Shown here: in pieces, positions 35,676-44,643 of the stretch | How the letters are laid out: each line of letters starts with the position of its first letter | Numbering within the stretch: position 1 is the stretch's first letter | DNA from: Paenibacillus_V sp046244365 | GTDB taxonomy: Bacteria; Bacillota; Bacilli; Paenibacillales; NBRC-103111 | Direction of reading: 5' to 3' | DNA length: 64,000 nucleotides | Assembly (NCBI RefSeq): GCF_046244365.1 | Contig: NZ_CP176395.1 | Span: forward strand, 8,122,001-8,186,000 | The notes under the pieces: model-generated | Seen by the model: only the letters and a program-made list of their open reading frames with translations | The model's database searches: none | Told to the model about the DNA's origin: nothing | Program-made: the position numbers and the translations under genes

Positions 35676-38093
35676 TTACGGGCAGTACCGTTTCCGGTAA
35701 TCCTGAATTTTCTGGGTGTAGGTTACGGCCAATTCCCGGGCCGCCTGCTGGCTAGCCGCGTTGGCGAACACCCGGAACACAGGCTCCTCGTTATCGGGCA
35801 AAATCAACGTCCAGCCGCCATCGTGGAATATTTTGATGCCGTCGATCAGCTCCACTTGCTTCTCCTTCGTTTCCTCCATGAGTAGCCTCATGACTTTGCC
35901 CTTCTCCGTCCACGGGCAAGCCACCTTCTCCTTGAGCAGCGCGAAGCTCGGTATCGTGGCCAGCAGCCGGGACAGCGCCATCCCCTCGTCCGCGATCATC
36001 TGCATAATGGATACAAACGTATAAATGGCATCGCCGTACACATGGAAGCCTTGATGCTCGCATCCTTCCATAATGGAACGCATGTCGGCTTTCGTATGGA
36101 TGACCTGACGGTTATACTGCCCCGCGAGCTCCTCCACGATATTCGGCACATGAACGGGCACGTACAGCGTCTCATCCTGCTTGTTCCGGATTTGGATCAT
36201 GATTTGGAGGATCGACAGCAGCTCGTCCGTCACCACTTCTCCTTCATCCGTTACCAGTACCATGTTCTGCCCGTTGGCATCCAAGCGTATCCCGAAATCG
36301 GCGTTGGCCGAACGAACCCATTTGCCCAGCTCCGCCGGAGACGAGGTCATGCGGTTAAGCTGGATGACCTTGCAGTTCAGGCCTTTTAGCAGTCCGGCAA
36401 TGACCGCGTTCATATTCCGGTTGTCAAATTCAAGCACGATCGTATACCGCTCGTAATCGCCTTTGGCCATATCGACCAGCTGCTCGCTATACAGCGTGCC
36501 TGCTTGCGGGCATATTTTTTTGCTGCCTGCAAGGTCCGGTTTGATCAACCGGAACTCCTCCTGGGCGTGCGCGTTCTCGATCTTGCGTTCCATGCCTTTG
36601 CTGATCGGGAGGCCGTCTTCATCCAGAAATTCGATAACCAGCTGATCCTCGGTTCCGTCCTCCAGCATCCTCACATGAATGCCGCCTTTGCAGTCGAGGC
36701 GATGTACGGCATATCTCGTTACGGCGGATACCCCCGTGCCGAAATCGTACGTATGAACGCCGGACGCATGCAGGCCCGAAGCGAAGGAGCCCGCTATAAT
36801 CGACGCGAAGCGGGAGGAGTCATGGCCAATGCCTACGGTCGTCCCGGCGGCAACCGTCGTCGCGTAAGCCATCGCAAGCTTGTTCGCAAAGCTTGTGGTC
36901 ATGTCGATGCCGCACGTTCCCTTGACGCCGAATTGGCCGAACAGATTCAGCACGTTCTTTTCGCCCCAGATCAAGGAATGGTTGAGCGTCGTATGAGCCT
37001 CCACCGCCTTATTCGGAAATACCTTGATTCCCGGCTGTACGACGCTTTTGATGCCGATGGTGCAGTTATCGCCGATAACGGCCCCTTCCCGGACGATGGC
37101 GCCTAGGCGAGTCACCACGTTGTGGCAGCATGTGCCTCCTTTCATTTCGACACCTTGCTCGATGTAGTTGTTGCTCCACAGCACCGTCCGCTCCAGGGTT
37201 ACGCGTCTCCCGCTCAGCACGGATCCGGCTCCGACAACTGTGTAGGGCTTGATTTTCACGCCATTTTCCACGACGCAGTTGTTCCCGATAAAACAAGGCC
37301 CGCTTACCGTAACGTCAGGATCGATTTTGGCATTGTAGCCGACCCATACCCCGCCGTCCAACTGCGCTCCCGTGATCGTTACCTCTACTTTGCCGTCCAG
37401 CATATCGAACTGGGTTTGGCGGTATTGCACCAGATTGCCGATGTCCGACCAGTAGCCTTCCGCCACGTAGCCGTATAACGGCCTTTGGTTGCGCATCAGA
37501 ATCGGGAACAGATCCTTGCTGAAATCGAACTCCTTCCCATGGTCGAAATACTTGAAAATTTCCGTCTCCAAAATATAGATGCCCGTATTTACCGTATCGC
37601 TGAACACTTCGCCCCAACTCGGCTTCTCCAGAAAGCGAATAATTTCGCCCGAATCATTCGTCATGACGACTCCGAATTCGAGAGGGTTCTCGACCGTGGT
37701 CAGCACCAGCGTGGCAACCGCTTGATTGCGCTCGTGGTAGGCGATCGCCTCCGATAAATCGAAATCCGTCAATGCATCGCCGCTGATGACGATGAAGGTT
37801 TCATCCAGAAACGCTTCCGCGTTCTTCACGCTTCCCGCCGTCCCCAAAGGGCTGTTCTCCTCGAAATAATGCAGCTTCACTCCAAAATCGGATCCGTCTC
37901 CGAAATATTGCCGGATGACCTCCGGCAAGTACTGCACGGTTACGGCGATTTCCGTAATGCCGTGCTTCTTCAGCAGCTCGATCGTATATTCCATGACGGG
38001 CCGGTCCAGAAGCGGCACCATCGGTTTGGGCGTATTGCTGGTAAGCGGGCGTAAACGGGTTCCTTTGCCTCCGGCCATAATGACTGCTTTCAT
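35676..38093 (-). CDS. Sugar nucleotidyltransferase fused to left-handed beta-helix and degenerate phosphomannomutase domain
   Basis: 805 residues. Residues 1-235 are a mannose-1-phosphate guanylyltransferase-like NTP transferase (MAGGKGTRLRPLTSNTPKPM, ISGDALTDFD). Residues 240-375 are hexapeptide beta-helix. Residues 385-800 are a phosphoglucomutase/phosphomannomutase-like region. In that last part the expected phosphoserine loop (ASHNP-type) is replaced by GGIHVRMLEDG near 470-480, so the mutase activity is doubtful. The protein likely makes an NDP-sugar, possibly GDP-mannose or ADP/GDP-glucose; which one cannot be decided here. It follows the GH57-GT4 gene by 37 bases in the same operon. 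Confidence 0.85.
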   Translation of the reverse strand: MKAVIMAGGKGTRLRPLTSNTPKPMVPLLDRPVMEYTIELLKKHGITEIAVTVQYLPEVIRQYFGDGSDFGVKLHYFEENSPLGTAGSVKNAEAFLDETFIVISGDALTDFDLSEAIAYHERNQAVATLVLTTVENPLEFGVVMTNDSGEIIRFLEKPSWGEVFSDTVNTGIYILETEIFKYFDHGKEFDFSKDLFPILMRNQRPLYGYVAEGYWSDIGNLVQYRQTQFDMLDGKVEVTITGAQLDGGVWVGYNAKIDPDVTVSGPCFIGNNCVVENGVKIKPYTVVGAGSVLSGRRVTLERTVLWSNNYIEQGVEMKGGTCCHNVVTRLGAIVREGAVIGDNCTIGIKSVVQPGIKVFPNKAVEAHTTLNHSLIWGEKNVLNLFGQFGVKGTCGIDMTTSFANKLAMAYATTVAAGTTVGIGHDSSRFASIIAGSFASGLHASGVHTYDFGTGVSAVTRYAVHRLDCKGGIHVRMLEDGTEDQLVIEFLDEDGLPISKGMERKIENAHAQEEFRLIKPDLAGSKKICPQAGTLYSEQLVDMAKGDYERYTIVLEFDNRNMNAVIAGLLKGLNCKVIQLNRMTSSPAELGKWVRSANADFGIRLDANGQNMVLVTDEGEVVTDELLSILQIMIQIRNKQDETLYVPVHVPNIVEELAGQYNRQVIHTKADMRSIMEGCEHQGFHVYGDAIYTFVSIMQMIADEGMALSRLLATIPSFALLKEKVACPWTEKGKVMRLLMEETKEKQVELIDGIKIFHDGGWTLILPDNEEPVFRVFANAASQQAARELAVTYTQKIQDYRKRYCP

Positions 38094-38130
38094 AGTCGTT
38101 TATTCCCCCTATTTATGATATCGGATTGCA

Positions 38131-40971
38131 TTAGCGCGTAGCCGCAGCTTCACGGTAGCCAAGGGCGTTTATCTTCTTATGAGCGACTTGACGATAAGTA
38201 TCCAGCGTCTGACTCGCGATCGCTTCCCAGTCGTACCGGGCTTCCACTTTATGCAAGGCTCTCTCGGCCATAGCGCCTGCTGCGTCTTCTTCCTTCAGCA
38301 TCTTGACGATGTGGAGCACCAAGGACGGCACATCTCCCGGTATGACCTTGTATCCGTCTTCCCCGTGGCTGACGATCTCGCCGAGACCTCCCACATCCGA
38401 AACAATAACCGGCGCTCCGAGCGCCATAGCCTCCAGTGCGACGATGCCAAAAGGCTCGTACAAGCTGGGAAATACCGCCGCGGACGCTAAGCCCAGCAGC
38501 TGGTTTCTCGTTTCGTCGTCGATAAAGCCGGTGAATGCGACCTTGGAATCGACCTTCATTTCCTGGACCCTTTGTTTCAGCTCATCCAGCAAAGGCCCTT
38601 TGCCTCCGATGACAAATTTCGCATCCGGAAACTGGGATATTACCTCGGGTATACTGGCAAGCAGCGTATGAACGCCCTTCTCATGCACAAGACGTCCAAC
38701 GAAAAAAACGATTTTTTCATGCGGCAATGCAAAGCGCTCTCTTACGCCCGCATCTTTTTCGCCGACCCGGATCAGCTGCAGATCCACCCCGTTGGGAACC
38801 ATGTCGATCTTATCGCCCGGCAGTTGGAATAGACCCTTAACCTCCTCCTCCATATAGTGGCTGCATACGATAACTCGCCATGCTTCGTACGTCAACTGCC
38901 ATTCCAGATGATGAATGGAACGCTGCAGCTCGGTATGGAGCCCGCGATTGCGACCATGCTCCGTTGCATGAATCGTCGCGACGAGCGGAAGCTCCGTATA
39001 TGATTTCAGCATTTTGGCTGCGTGCCCGACGAGCCAATCATGCGCGTGAATAAGGTCGAAGGGACCGTAGTTGGCCAGCAGATCCTTCCCGTAATCCGCC
39101 ATCGCCAAGTTCAATTGAAAAATCCATTCCATAAATTGCAGTTCTTGCGCCTGATACGTCTTGACGCGATGGACGTGAACGCCTTGATTGATCTCGTATG
39201 CCGGATAACCGTCCACATGCGAAGTGATCACATGAACTTCGGTTCCCTGCATAACCAGCTTGCGCGACAAATCGTACACGTGGCGGGACAATCCCCCCAC
39301 CGTCATCGGCGGGAATTCCCACGTGAGCATCAGGACGCGAAGGCCGCTTCCTTGCTCCGGCGCATGAACGTTCGCCAATTCCTTCGCCCGCTCCGGCATG
39401 TAAATGCGGTAATCGGCATCCGGGAATATCGCGTCGCGGCGCTCCGCTTCCGCCAGCCATTTCTCATCGAGCGAATCGCTTCGAAGATCGCGGCAAATCT
39501 TGAGAAAGCGGGAAATATGGCTCTTGATCCGCTTAATCGCGTATTCCACCGTCGTCCGGTTATCCATAATGAACGCCCAATCGCTGCTTTGCGCGAGCAT
39601 CAGTTCCCGAGCCGCTTGATTCAAAGCCCGCTCCTGCAGGCCGGAGGCGTCCGCGAAGCGGCCCGCCAGCTCGATCATCTGATCCTCCATCCGGTGAAGA
39701 TGCCTGTAAACCCACTCGTTGTCCTGTCCCAGCCACACTTCGCCGTAACCCGCCCTCCCCCAGCTCGAGAAGGAAAGCCGGCACTGCTGGTTCTCCGGGT
39801 ATTCCAGCAAATAATCCGCAGGCGTAATCATTCGGATCGTTTGCTGATCGTGATGGATTTTGCGGCACAGATAGTCGATCCACATCGGCCCCTCGTACCA
39901 CCAATGCCCGAACAATTCGGCGTCGTACGAGGCGACGATGATCGGTTTGCGGCCCGATTGAGCGAATAGATGCTCTGCCTGCTTCTCGCGGCAGAACATG
40001 AAATTTCCTGCGTGCGAAGCCGCCTTCTCCTTGGCCCAAGCCGGATGATACGGTTCCTTATGGCCGTCTTTGCCGGTAATCCGGTAATACTTCATCCCTG
40101 TATTCAGCCGGATGCCGGACTCGTGCAAATAAGGCTTGATATAGTCATACTCAAGGTCGTAGCCGATATCCCGGTAATATTCCCGGTAATCGTAGTCGCC
40201 CGGATACCCCTCCTGCGAGCTCCAAACCTGCTTCGACGTTTCTTGATCCCTCGCGAAGGCCGCAACGCCGCTCGGCGTGACGACCGGGCCGAATACGCCG
40301 TACTGCGGCTGCGGATCGGCATGCAGCAGGCTATGCGTATCCGTGAAGAAAAACTGCAGGCCGTATTCGCTCAGGATACGGTCCAAGCCCTCCTGAAAGC
40401 CGCATTCCGGCAGCCAGATGCCGCGCGGTCTTTTGCCCAGAACAGCCGTATGCAGCCTGACCGCGTTCTCGATTTGTGCACGAAGCGCTTGCTCCGTTCG
40501 GACGTAGGGAAGGAAAGCATGCGTCGCGGAGGACGTGATGAGCTCGAGATGGCCGGAATCCTGCAGCGCCCGGAACCCGTTTATTAAGTTGCCGCCGTAT
40601 CTATGAATAAATTGCGATCGGATATGTGTAAAATGCTCGGCGTACATCGCGGCCAGAGGAGCGAATGCTTCGTCCTCTTTCGTGCGCTCGCACTCTTTGT
40701 CCGCCAGCATAATCAGGTTGTCCATATGTCGGATATACCTTGTTTGCAGCAAGGGGCTGCCCAGCATGGACAGCAAGGACGGCGTCAATGACATCGTCAC
40801 GCGAAAATCGACGGCGTCGCGGATCAGCCCCTCGAATACGTCCAGCAGAGGGATGTACGTTTCGGTAATGGCTTCGAACAACCACCGTTCCTCCATATAG
40901 CTCTCGCTTTCGGGATGATGCACGAAAGGCAGATGGGCATGCAGGACAAGAGAGAGATATCCTTTGGTCAC
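38131..40971 (-). CDS. GH57 1,4-alpha-glucan branching enzyme fused to GT4 glycosyltransferase
   Basis: 946 residues, cytoplasmic. Residues 1-530 are a GH57 branching enzyme (DUF1957 type): HAHLPFVHHPE at the start, catalytic nucleophile Glu189 in GIWLPECGFQ, acid Asp350 in VASYDAELFGHWWYEGP, and a helical C-terminal part with SWGRAGYGEVWL. From ~545 a GT-B glycosyltransferase of family 4 begins: VLMLTWEFPPMTVGGLSRHV, DLIHAHDWLVGH, VPNGVDL, FFVGRLVHEKGV and the donor-site PSLYEPFGIVALEAMALGAP. One polypeptide could thus both elongate and branch an alpha-glucan. The GTG at 40971 follows GGAAGGA. It sits between DUF4912 and the nucleotidyltransferase. Confidence 0.9.
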   Translation of the reverse strand: MTKGYLSLVLHAHLPFVHHPESESYMEERWLFEAITETYIPLLDVFEGLIRDAVDFRVTMSLTPSLLSMLGSPLLQTRYIRHMDNLIMLADKECERTKEDEAFAPLAAMYAEHFTHIRSQFIHRYGGNLINGFRALQDSGHLELITSSATHAFLPYVRTEQALRAQIENAVRLHTAVLGKRPRGIWLPECGFQEGLDRILSEYGLQFFFTDTHSLLHADPQPQYGVFGPVVTPSGVAAFARDQETSKQVWSSQEGYPGDYDYREYYRDIGYDLEYDYIKPYLHESGIRLNTGMKYYRITGKDGHKEPYHPAWAKEKAASHAGNFMFCREKQAEHLFAQSGRKPIIVASYDAELFGHWWYEGPMWIDYLCRKIHHDQQTIRMITPADYLLEYPENQQCRLSFSSWGRAGYGEVWLGQDNEWVYRHLHRMEDQMIELAGRFADASGLQERALNQAARELMLAQSSDWAFIMDNRTTVEYAIKRIKSHISRFLKICRDLRSDSLDEKWLAEAERRDAIFPDADYRIYMPERAKELANVHAPEQGSGLRVLMLTWEFPPMTVGGLSRHVYDLSRKLVMQGTEVHVITSHVDGYPAYEINQGVHVHRVKTYQAQELQFMEWIFQLNLAMADYGKDLLANYGPFDLIHAHDWLVGHAAKMLKSYTELPLVATIHATEHGRNRGLHTELQRSIHHLEWQLTYEAWRVIVCSHYMEEEVKGLFQLPGDKIDMVPNGVDLQLIRVGEKDAGVRERFALPHEKIVFFVGRLVHEKGVHTLLASIPEVISQFPDAKFVIGGKGPLLDELKQRVQEMKVDSKVAFTGFIDDETRNQLLGLASAAVFPSLYEPFGIVALEAMALGAPVIVSDVGGLGEIVSHGEDGYKVIPGDVPSLVLHIVKMLKEEDAAGAMAERALHKVEARYDWEAIASQTLDTYRQVAHKKINALGYREAAATR

Positions 40972-40996
40972 GTTGATGTTCCTTCCTATCGTTATA

Positions 40997-41647
40997 TTAG
41001 GTTGAAGAGGATAGCGTGTAGCCTGTAAAAGAACGCTGCCAAGGCGGTTCCGGCAGTTCGGCGGACATATCCACTACCGCGCTTCGGGGCGACTGCCATC
41101 CGGCTGCCCCTGACGGCGGGATACGGACCGGGTTCGAACGAAGCAGTGTAATAAACCTGCCGTCCAATGCCGTCGTGCCGTAATCCACGATATAATCGCA
41201 GCCTGACGCAAGCCCTTTGACAAACCAATTGCTCGCTTCCTGATTGACGGCGATCAGCCAATGCCGATTGGCGTTATCCCCATTGAAGTGAATATAGCTC
41301 ACATCGTAGACGCGCAAATATTTGGGAAGCTCTCCCCAGCCGCAATGAAAATGCTCCTCCGTCATCCGCTTTCTCCCGTCGGTGATCTCCCAGCAGGCAT
41401 ACAGACATTCCGGATCTCTCGGCAGCGCCGTCAACCGGTCGGCTGCGCCGTGATGCTGCTCCAAAGCGGCAAGGTCATCGAAGGGGCCAAAGCCTTCCTC
41501 TTCCGCTTGCGGGCTGCTTGTCTCCGACGCTTTGCGGTGCTTCGTCAATTGATAATTCAATTTACCGATGGTGATGCCCAGCCTTTCGGCAATCTGCTTG
41601 TGCGTCAATCCCTCTTCGGCCAGCTGCAGTATGATGTTTACATCCAA
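40997..41647 (-). CDS. DUF4912 domain protein with N-terminal helix-turn-helix
   Basis: 216 residues. The first ~40 look like a helix-turn-helix (IILQLAEEGLTHKQIAERLG). The middle is the DUF4912 region (LTALPRDPECLYACWEITDG, LRVYDVSYIHFNGDNANRHW, GLASGCDYIVDYGTTALDGR), a beta-rich fold often found beside glucan branching enzymes and glycosyltransferases. The function of the domain is not established; regulation or carbohydrate binding are guesses. It is the first gene of a three-gene operon with the GH57-GT4 fusion (25-base gap) and the nucleotidyltransferase. A promoter such as TTATCA, 17 bases, TATAGC lies near 41690-41720, with low certainty. Confidence 0.8.
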   Translation of the reverse strand: MDVNIILQLAEEGLTHKQIAERLGITIGKLNYQLTKHRKASETSSPQAEEEGFGPFDDLAALEQHHGAADRLTALPRDPECLYACWEITDGRKRMTEEHFHCGWGELPKYLRVYDVSYIHFNGDNANRHWLIAVNQEASNWFVKGLASGCDYIVDYGTTALDGRFITLLRSNPVRIPPSGAAGWQSPRSAVVDMSAELPEPPWQRSFTGYTLSSST

Positions 41648-41843
41648 TGCTAGATTTCCTCCTACCAGTCTCTATTAGTTTTGCATATGCTATAGTCTAA
41701 TCCATGCGCTGTGATAATTTTGGCGAACGGTCGTGCCGGAAACCCACTTATTTTGTAGAATAATCTTTATTTTTCGTAAATGACTCCGACGGGATAACGA
41801 ACGAACAGAAGGTGCGAGACGGAGAACGATGATTATTCTCCCG

Positions 41844-41877
41844 CAAAAAAAGGAAAGACCCGGCTTACGCCAGGTCT
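41844..41877 (-). terminator. Terminator containing the stop codon of the GH15-like gene
   Basis: Minus strand AGACCTGGC-GTAA-GCCGGGTCT followed by TTCCTTTTTTT. The TAA in the loop is the stop codon of the GH15-like gene, so its last codons form the stem. Confidence 0.85.
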
Positions 41878-42932
41878 CGATGTTCCCGGTACCGCTTCAG
41901 GAACGCTTCCTTCGCCAAAATGTACATCGCGCTGCTCCAACCGAGCGGGGTGTTCCGGTTGGGAATGTCGGTGCCGCCGTAATACAGCTCCGGCAGCATG
42001 CCCGGCTCAACCATCACTTCCTCGGTCCTTCTCACATATTCGTAGGCCTTCCCGAAATTGCCGAGCTCCATATGGCAGAGCGCCAGCCAGGGCAGACCGA
42101 ACGTCCACTCGGCTTCCGAGCCGATATAGAAATCGCGGGAACGGCCGCGTCCATATTCGTCCTCCAGCGTGCTGTAGTAGCTGTCGCCCGCATAGCGGAT
42201 AACCCCCCGGCTGCGAAGCAGCTGCTCCTCCACCCGTGCAACGACGACTTCCCCTAACAGTCCCGTGAACAATCGGTACGGGTAAACCAGACTGAGCTGA
42301 GCCAAATCGGCCGCTTTGTTCCCGCTCTCCCGCGGATAAAGCCGCAGGAGTGTCCGTAGCCCTTGCTCGATCATGCCCTCCGGCAGGTCGACGAGTGAAG
42401 ACACCGCCTTTAGCCCGGCTACGCAAGCGCCGACCGAGGAGGCATGAATCTCCCGCTCCTCTTCCCACATGCCGTTATCGGCATCCTGCCAATATTCGAC
42501 CGATTGCAGGTAGCCGACTAGCTTTTGAACGATGTCCAGGCTTCTTTGGTCTTTGATCACGTTTTTGCCGTTCTCTACGCCAAGGCCGACCCCGTACAGG
42601 AAGGCGCCGATCATGTCGTGCTGGACATGCCCCCAGCTCTGATCGTGAATTTCCTTCACCTCGTCCCGGGAATAACGCGCGTGAACATACTCCCATTCCA
42701 TGTTCGGCCTTTGCAGGCAGGCGATGTCAAGCTTCCATTCGTATTCCTTGAACAGCTCGAACAACCGGTCATAGGCTTTCTCGTAGCGGTCCCCCGGTTT
42801 ATCGACAAATGGCAAAGACATATAGACGCAATCCCGTATCCAAATATACCGGTAATCCTCCGACGGACTGGCCATATACAACCCATGGGGCAAACAAAGC
42901 CTATCGAGCACTTGATAGCTTTCAGGCAGCAT
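41865..42932 (-). CDS. GH15-like (glucoamylase / phosphorylase-kinase-type) glycoside hydrolase
   Basis: 355 residues from ATG 42932. GGAGGAG lies nine bases upstream inside the longer reading frame, which rules out the ATG at 42968. The protein is an (alpha/alpha)6-type enzyme with SEDYRYIWIRDCVYMSLPF, a candidate catalytic acid in NGMWEEEREIHASSVGACVA, and a second acidic site in GMLPELYYGG followed by TPLGWSSAMYILA. These match bacterial GH15 members that hydrolyse alpha-glucans or trehalose. No signal peptide is present, so it works in the cytoplasm. Its nearness to the branching enzyme suggests a shared glucan, though it is on a separate transcript. Confidence 0.83.
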   Translation of the reverse strand: MLPESYQVLDRLCLPHGLYMASPSEDYRYIWIRDCVYMSLPFVDKPGDRYEKAYDRLFELFKEYEWKLDIACLQRPNMEWEYVHARYSRDEVKEIHDQSWGHVQHDMIGAFLYGVGLGVENGKNVIKDQRSLDIVQKLVGYLQSVEYWQDADNGMWEEEREIHASSVGACVAGLKAVSSLVDLPEGMIEQGLRTLLRLYPRESGNKAADLAQLSLVYPYRLFTGLLGEVVVARVEEQLLRSRGVIRYAGDSYYSTLEDEYGRGRSRDFYIGSEAEWTFGLPWLALCHMELGNFGKAYEYVRRTEEVMVEPGMLPELYYGGTDIPNRNTPLGWSSAMYILAKEAFLKRYREHRDLA

Positions 42933-43310
42933 CTTGACTGACTCCTCCTCTACTATTTCCGTTTTCATATAGTAGTAGGATTGCCTGATTAAAGGATTTC
43001 TAATCCCGGGAGTCTCTTAATATAGGTAAAGTAGGGATAAAGAAGGATAGACGGAGCATTTCTGCCGCGCCGAATCGAAAGAGCCCGTTGAACCCGCTTT
43101 CATCAATGGAATTGTCCAAAAAAGCGCGGCCATCCCCTTCCGCCGATTTTACTTCGGCGCCGATTCGGCGTAAGATTCCTAGCAATAACGGAGAGAGAAT
43201 CCGGGCCGGCGCTTCCGCTAAGCTGCAAAAAAAGCCCGAGAGCAGCGGATTCCTACTCTACGGACTTTTGGACAAAGGCGATCATTCGAGTCATTCATGA
43301 TGAAGGGTGC
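42933..43310. other. Intergenic region, no recognised gene
   Basis: A possible 70-residue reading frame (43088-43300, plus) has no ribosome site or recognisable motif. No terminator or promoter stands out beyond weak AT-rich patches near 42960-43030. Confidence 0.35.
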
Positions 43311-43772
43311 GTGTATCTAATGGCATTAAGGATAGAGGATTTACCCGTTTCGTACGACTTGCATTTAGCGCATTACCGTATCGGAGCCGTTGAGCTATAC
43401 CGGTTCGATCGGGAAAGCTTCAGGCCGATCGATTCCGCCGACGGCTCCGGCTACTGCTGCGGACTGCTCAAAATAACGAGCGGGAACAGCTTCGGCTGGG
43501 GAGCCTATGCCTTGCTCTGCCCGCAAAGGCACTTCGATCTTGTCCGCTGGGCTAACGTATACATGCAGCTTAAGGGACTTTCCGTCGCCGAAGCCGTCCA
43601 TTGCGTCCGATCCAAAGGCAGCGCTTGGGGACTGGAACGCAAAACCCTTGCCGAAGCCGCTTTGCTTGATCTCGCTAACGATTTGAGGCGTGAATCGCCT
43701 CTGCAGAGAAAGGCATGTATGCTCGAGCGTTCCGCTTTAATCGCTTGCTCCGAATCCTATTTTTCCTTCTAG
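43311..43772 (+). CDS. Hypothetical protein, possibly an orphan enolase-superfamily N-terminal-like domain
   Basis: 153 residues from GTG 43311 (150 from ATG 43320; GAAGGG stands between a good distance for neither). The stretch GLLKITSGNSFGWGAYALLC, then FDLVRWANVYMQLKGLSVAE, resembles the GWGE-type N-terminal cap of enolase-superfamily proteins, but no catalytic barrel follows. The remainder (KTLAEAALLDLANDLRRESP) is helical. No metal-binding motif is seen. It ends five bases from the convergent uppP gene. The gene call rests on coherent composition and length; the family link is a guess. Confidence 0.5.
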   Translation: MYLMALRIEDLPVSYDLHLAHYRIGAVELYRFDRESFRPIDSADGSGYCCGLLKITSGNSFGWGAYALLCPQRHFDLVRWANVYMQLKGLSVAEAVHCVRSKGSAWGLERKTLAEAALLDLANDLRRESPLQRKACMLERSALIACSESYFSF

Positions 43773-43777
43773 CGCAG

Positions 43778-44605
43778 CTATAGCAACACAAAATAAATCA
43801 AAGCGGCGAGCGCCAACCGGTAAAGAGCGAATGGAACAAGCTTAATGCGGTTAATCAGCTTCAAGAAGAAGCGGATCGAAAGAAGCGCGAATACGAATGC
43901 GCTGATGAAACCGACGATGAAGAAGGGGATCACATCGCCGGTGATCGAATCCCAGCTCTTCAAGAGCGAGATGAAGCTTGCGCCCGCCATGATCGGAACC
44001 GCCATAATGAAAGTGAAATCGGCGGCCGCGCGATGGCTCATCCCCGTCAGGATCCCGCCGGAAATGGTGGAGCCGGAACGGGAGAACCCCGGCCACATAG
44101 CCAAGCATTGCACAAGCCCGATAATTAGCGCTTGCTTATGCGTCATCCGGTCGACCGTCTCCGTCTTCGGACGGCGCGGCCGGAGCCACTCCGCCGCGAG
44201 CATCAGCAAGGCCCCGAGGACAAGGCCGATCACGACGTTCTCGGTAGAGAACAGGTATCGGTCGATATAATCCTCAAACAGGAAGCCGAGTACGCCGAAG
44301 GGAAGAAGCCCGACCAGAACCTGCGAAAGTTTTAGACGCGAGCCGCGTGCTTCCTCCCCTGCCGTTTTGCTCAATCCCAGCAGGTTCAGGAACCGGTCCC
44401 GCATCAGCACGACGACAGCCAGAATGGAGCCGAGCTGAATGACGATCTTAAACGTATTGGCCGCTTCAGGCGAGAACATATTTTTCGTTTGGAACAAAAA
44501 ATCGTCGACGACAATCATATGCCCGGTGGAAGAAACCGGAGCAAACTCGGTAAGGCCTTCGACAAAGCCCAACACGACCGCAACAAATGCTTCCCATAAA
44601 CTCAC
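43778..44605 (-). CDS. uppP: Undecaprenyl-diphosphatase (UppP/BacA, BcrD-like)
   Basis: 275 residues with eight or so membrane helices. It dephosphorylates undecaprenyl diphosphate, the lipid carrier that bacitracin traps, so extra copies confer bacitracin tolerance. Catalytic motifs are EGLTEFAPVSSTGH (residues 16-29) and PGFSRSGSTISGGILTG. GTG 44605 is preferred: GGGAG lies ten bases upstream, while GTG 44614 is only one base from it, and the resulting MSLWEAFVAV N-terminus matches known UppP starts. It is the last gene after bcrA-bcrB, about 38 bases downstream, forming the bcrABD-type resistance set. Confidence 0.93.
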   Translation of the reverse strand: MSLWEAFVAVVLGFVEGLTEFAPVSSTGHMIVVDDFLFQTKNMFSPEAANTFKIVIQLGSILAVVVLMRDRFLNLLGLSKTAGEEARGSRLKLSQVLVGLLPFGVLGFLFEDYIDRYLFSTENVVIGLVLGALLMLAAEWLRPRRPKTETVDRMTHKQALIIGLVQCLAMWPGFSRSGSTISGGILTGMSHRAAADFTFIMAVPIMAGASFISLLKSWDSITGDVIPFFIVGFISAFVFALLSIRFFLKLINRIKLVPFALYRLALAALIYFVLL

Positions 44606-44643
44606 TGCTTTCACGCTCCCGGAGGTTGACTACTTGATGCGCT

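Noticed and set aside
43088..43300. Possible 70-residue plus-strand gene
   Set aside because: No ribosome site, no hydrophobic or domain pattern, and composition like non-coding DNA.
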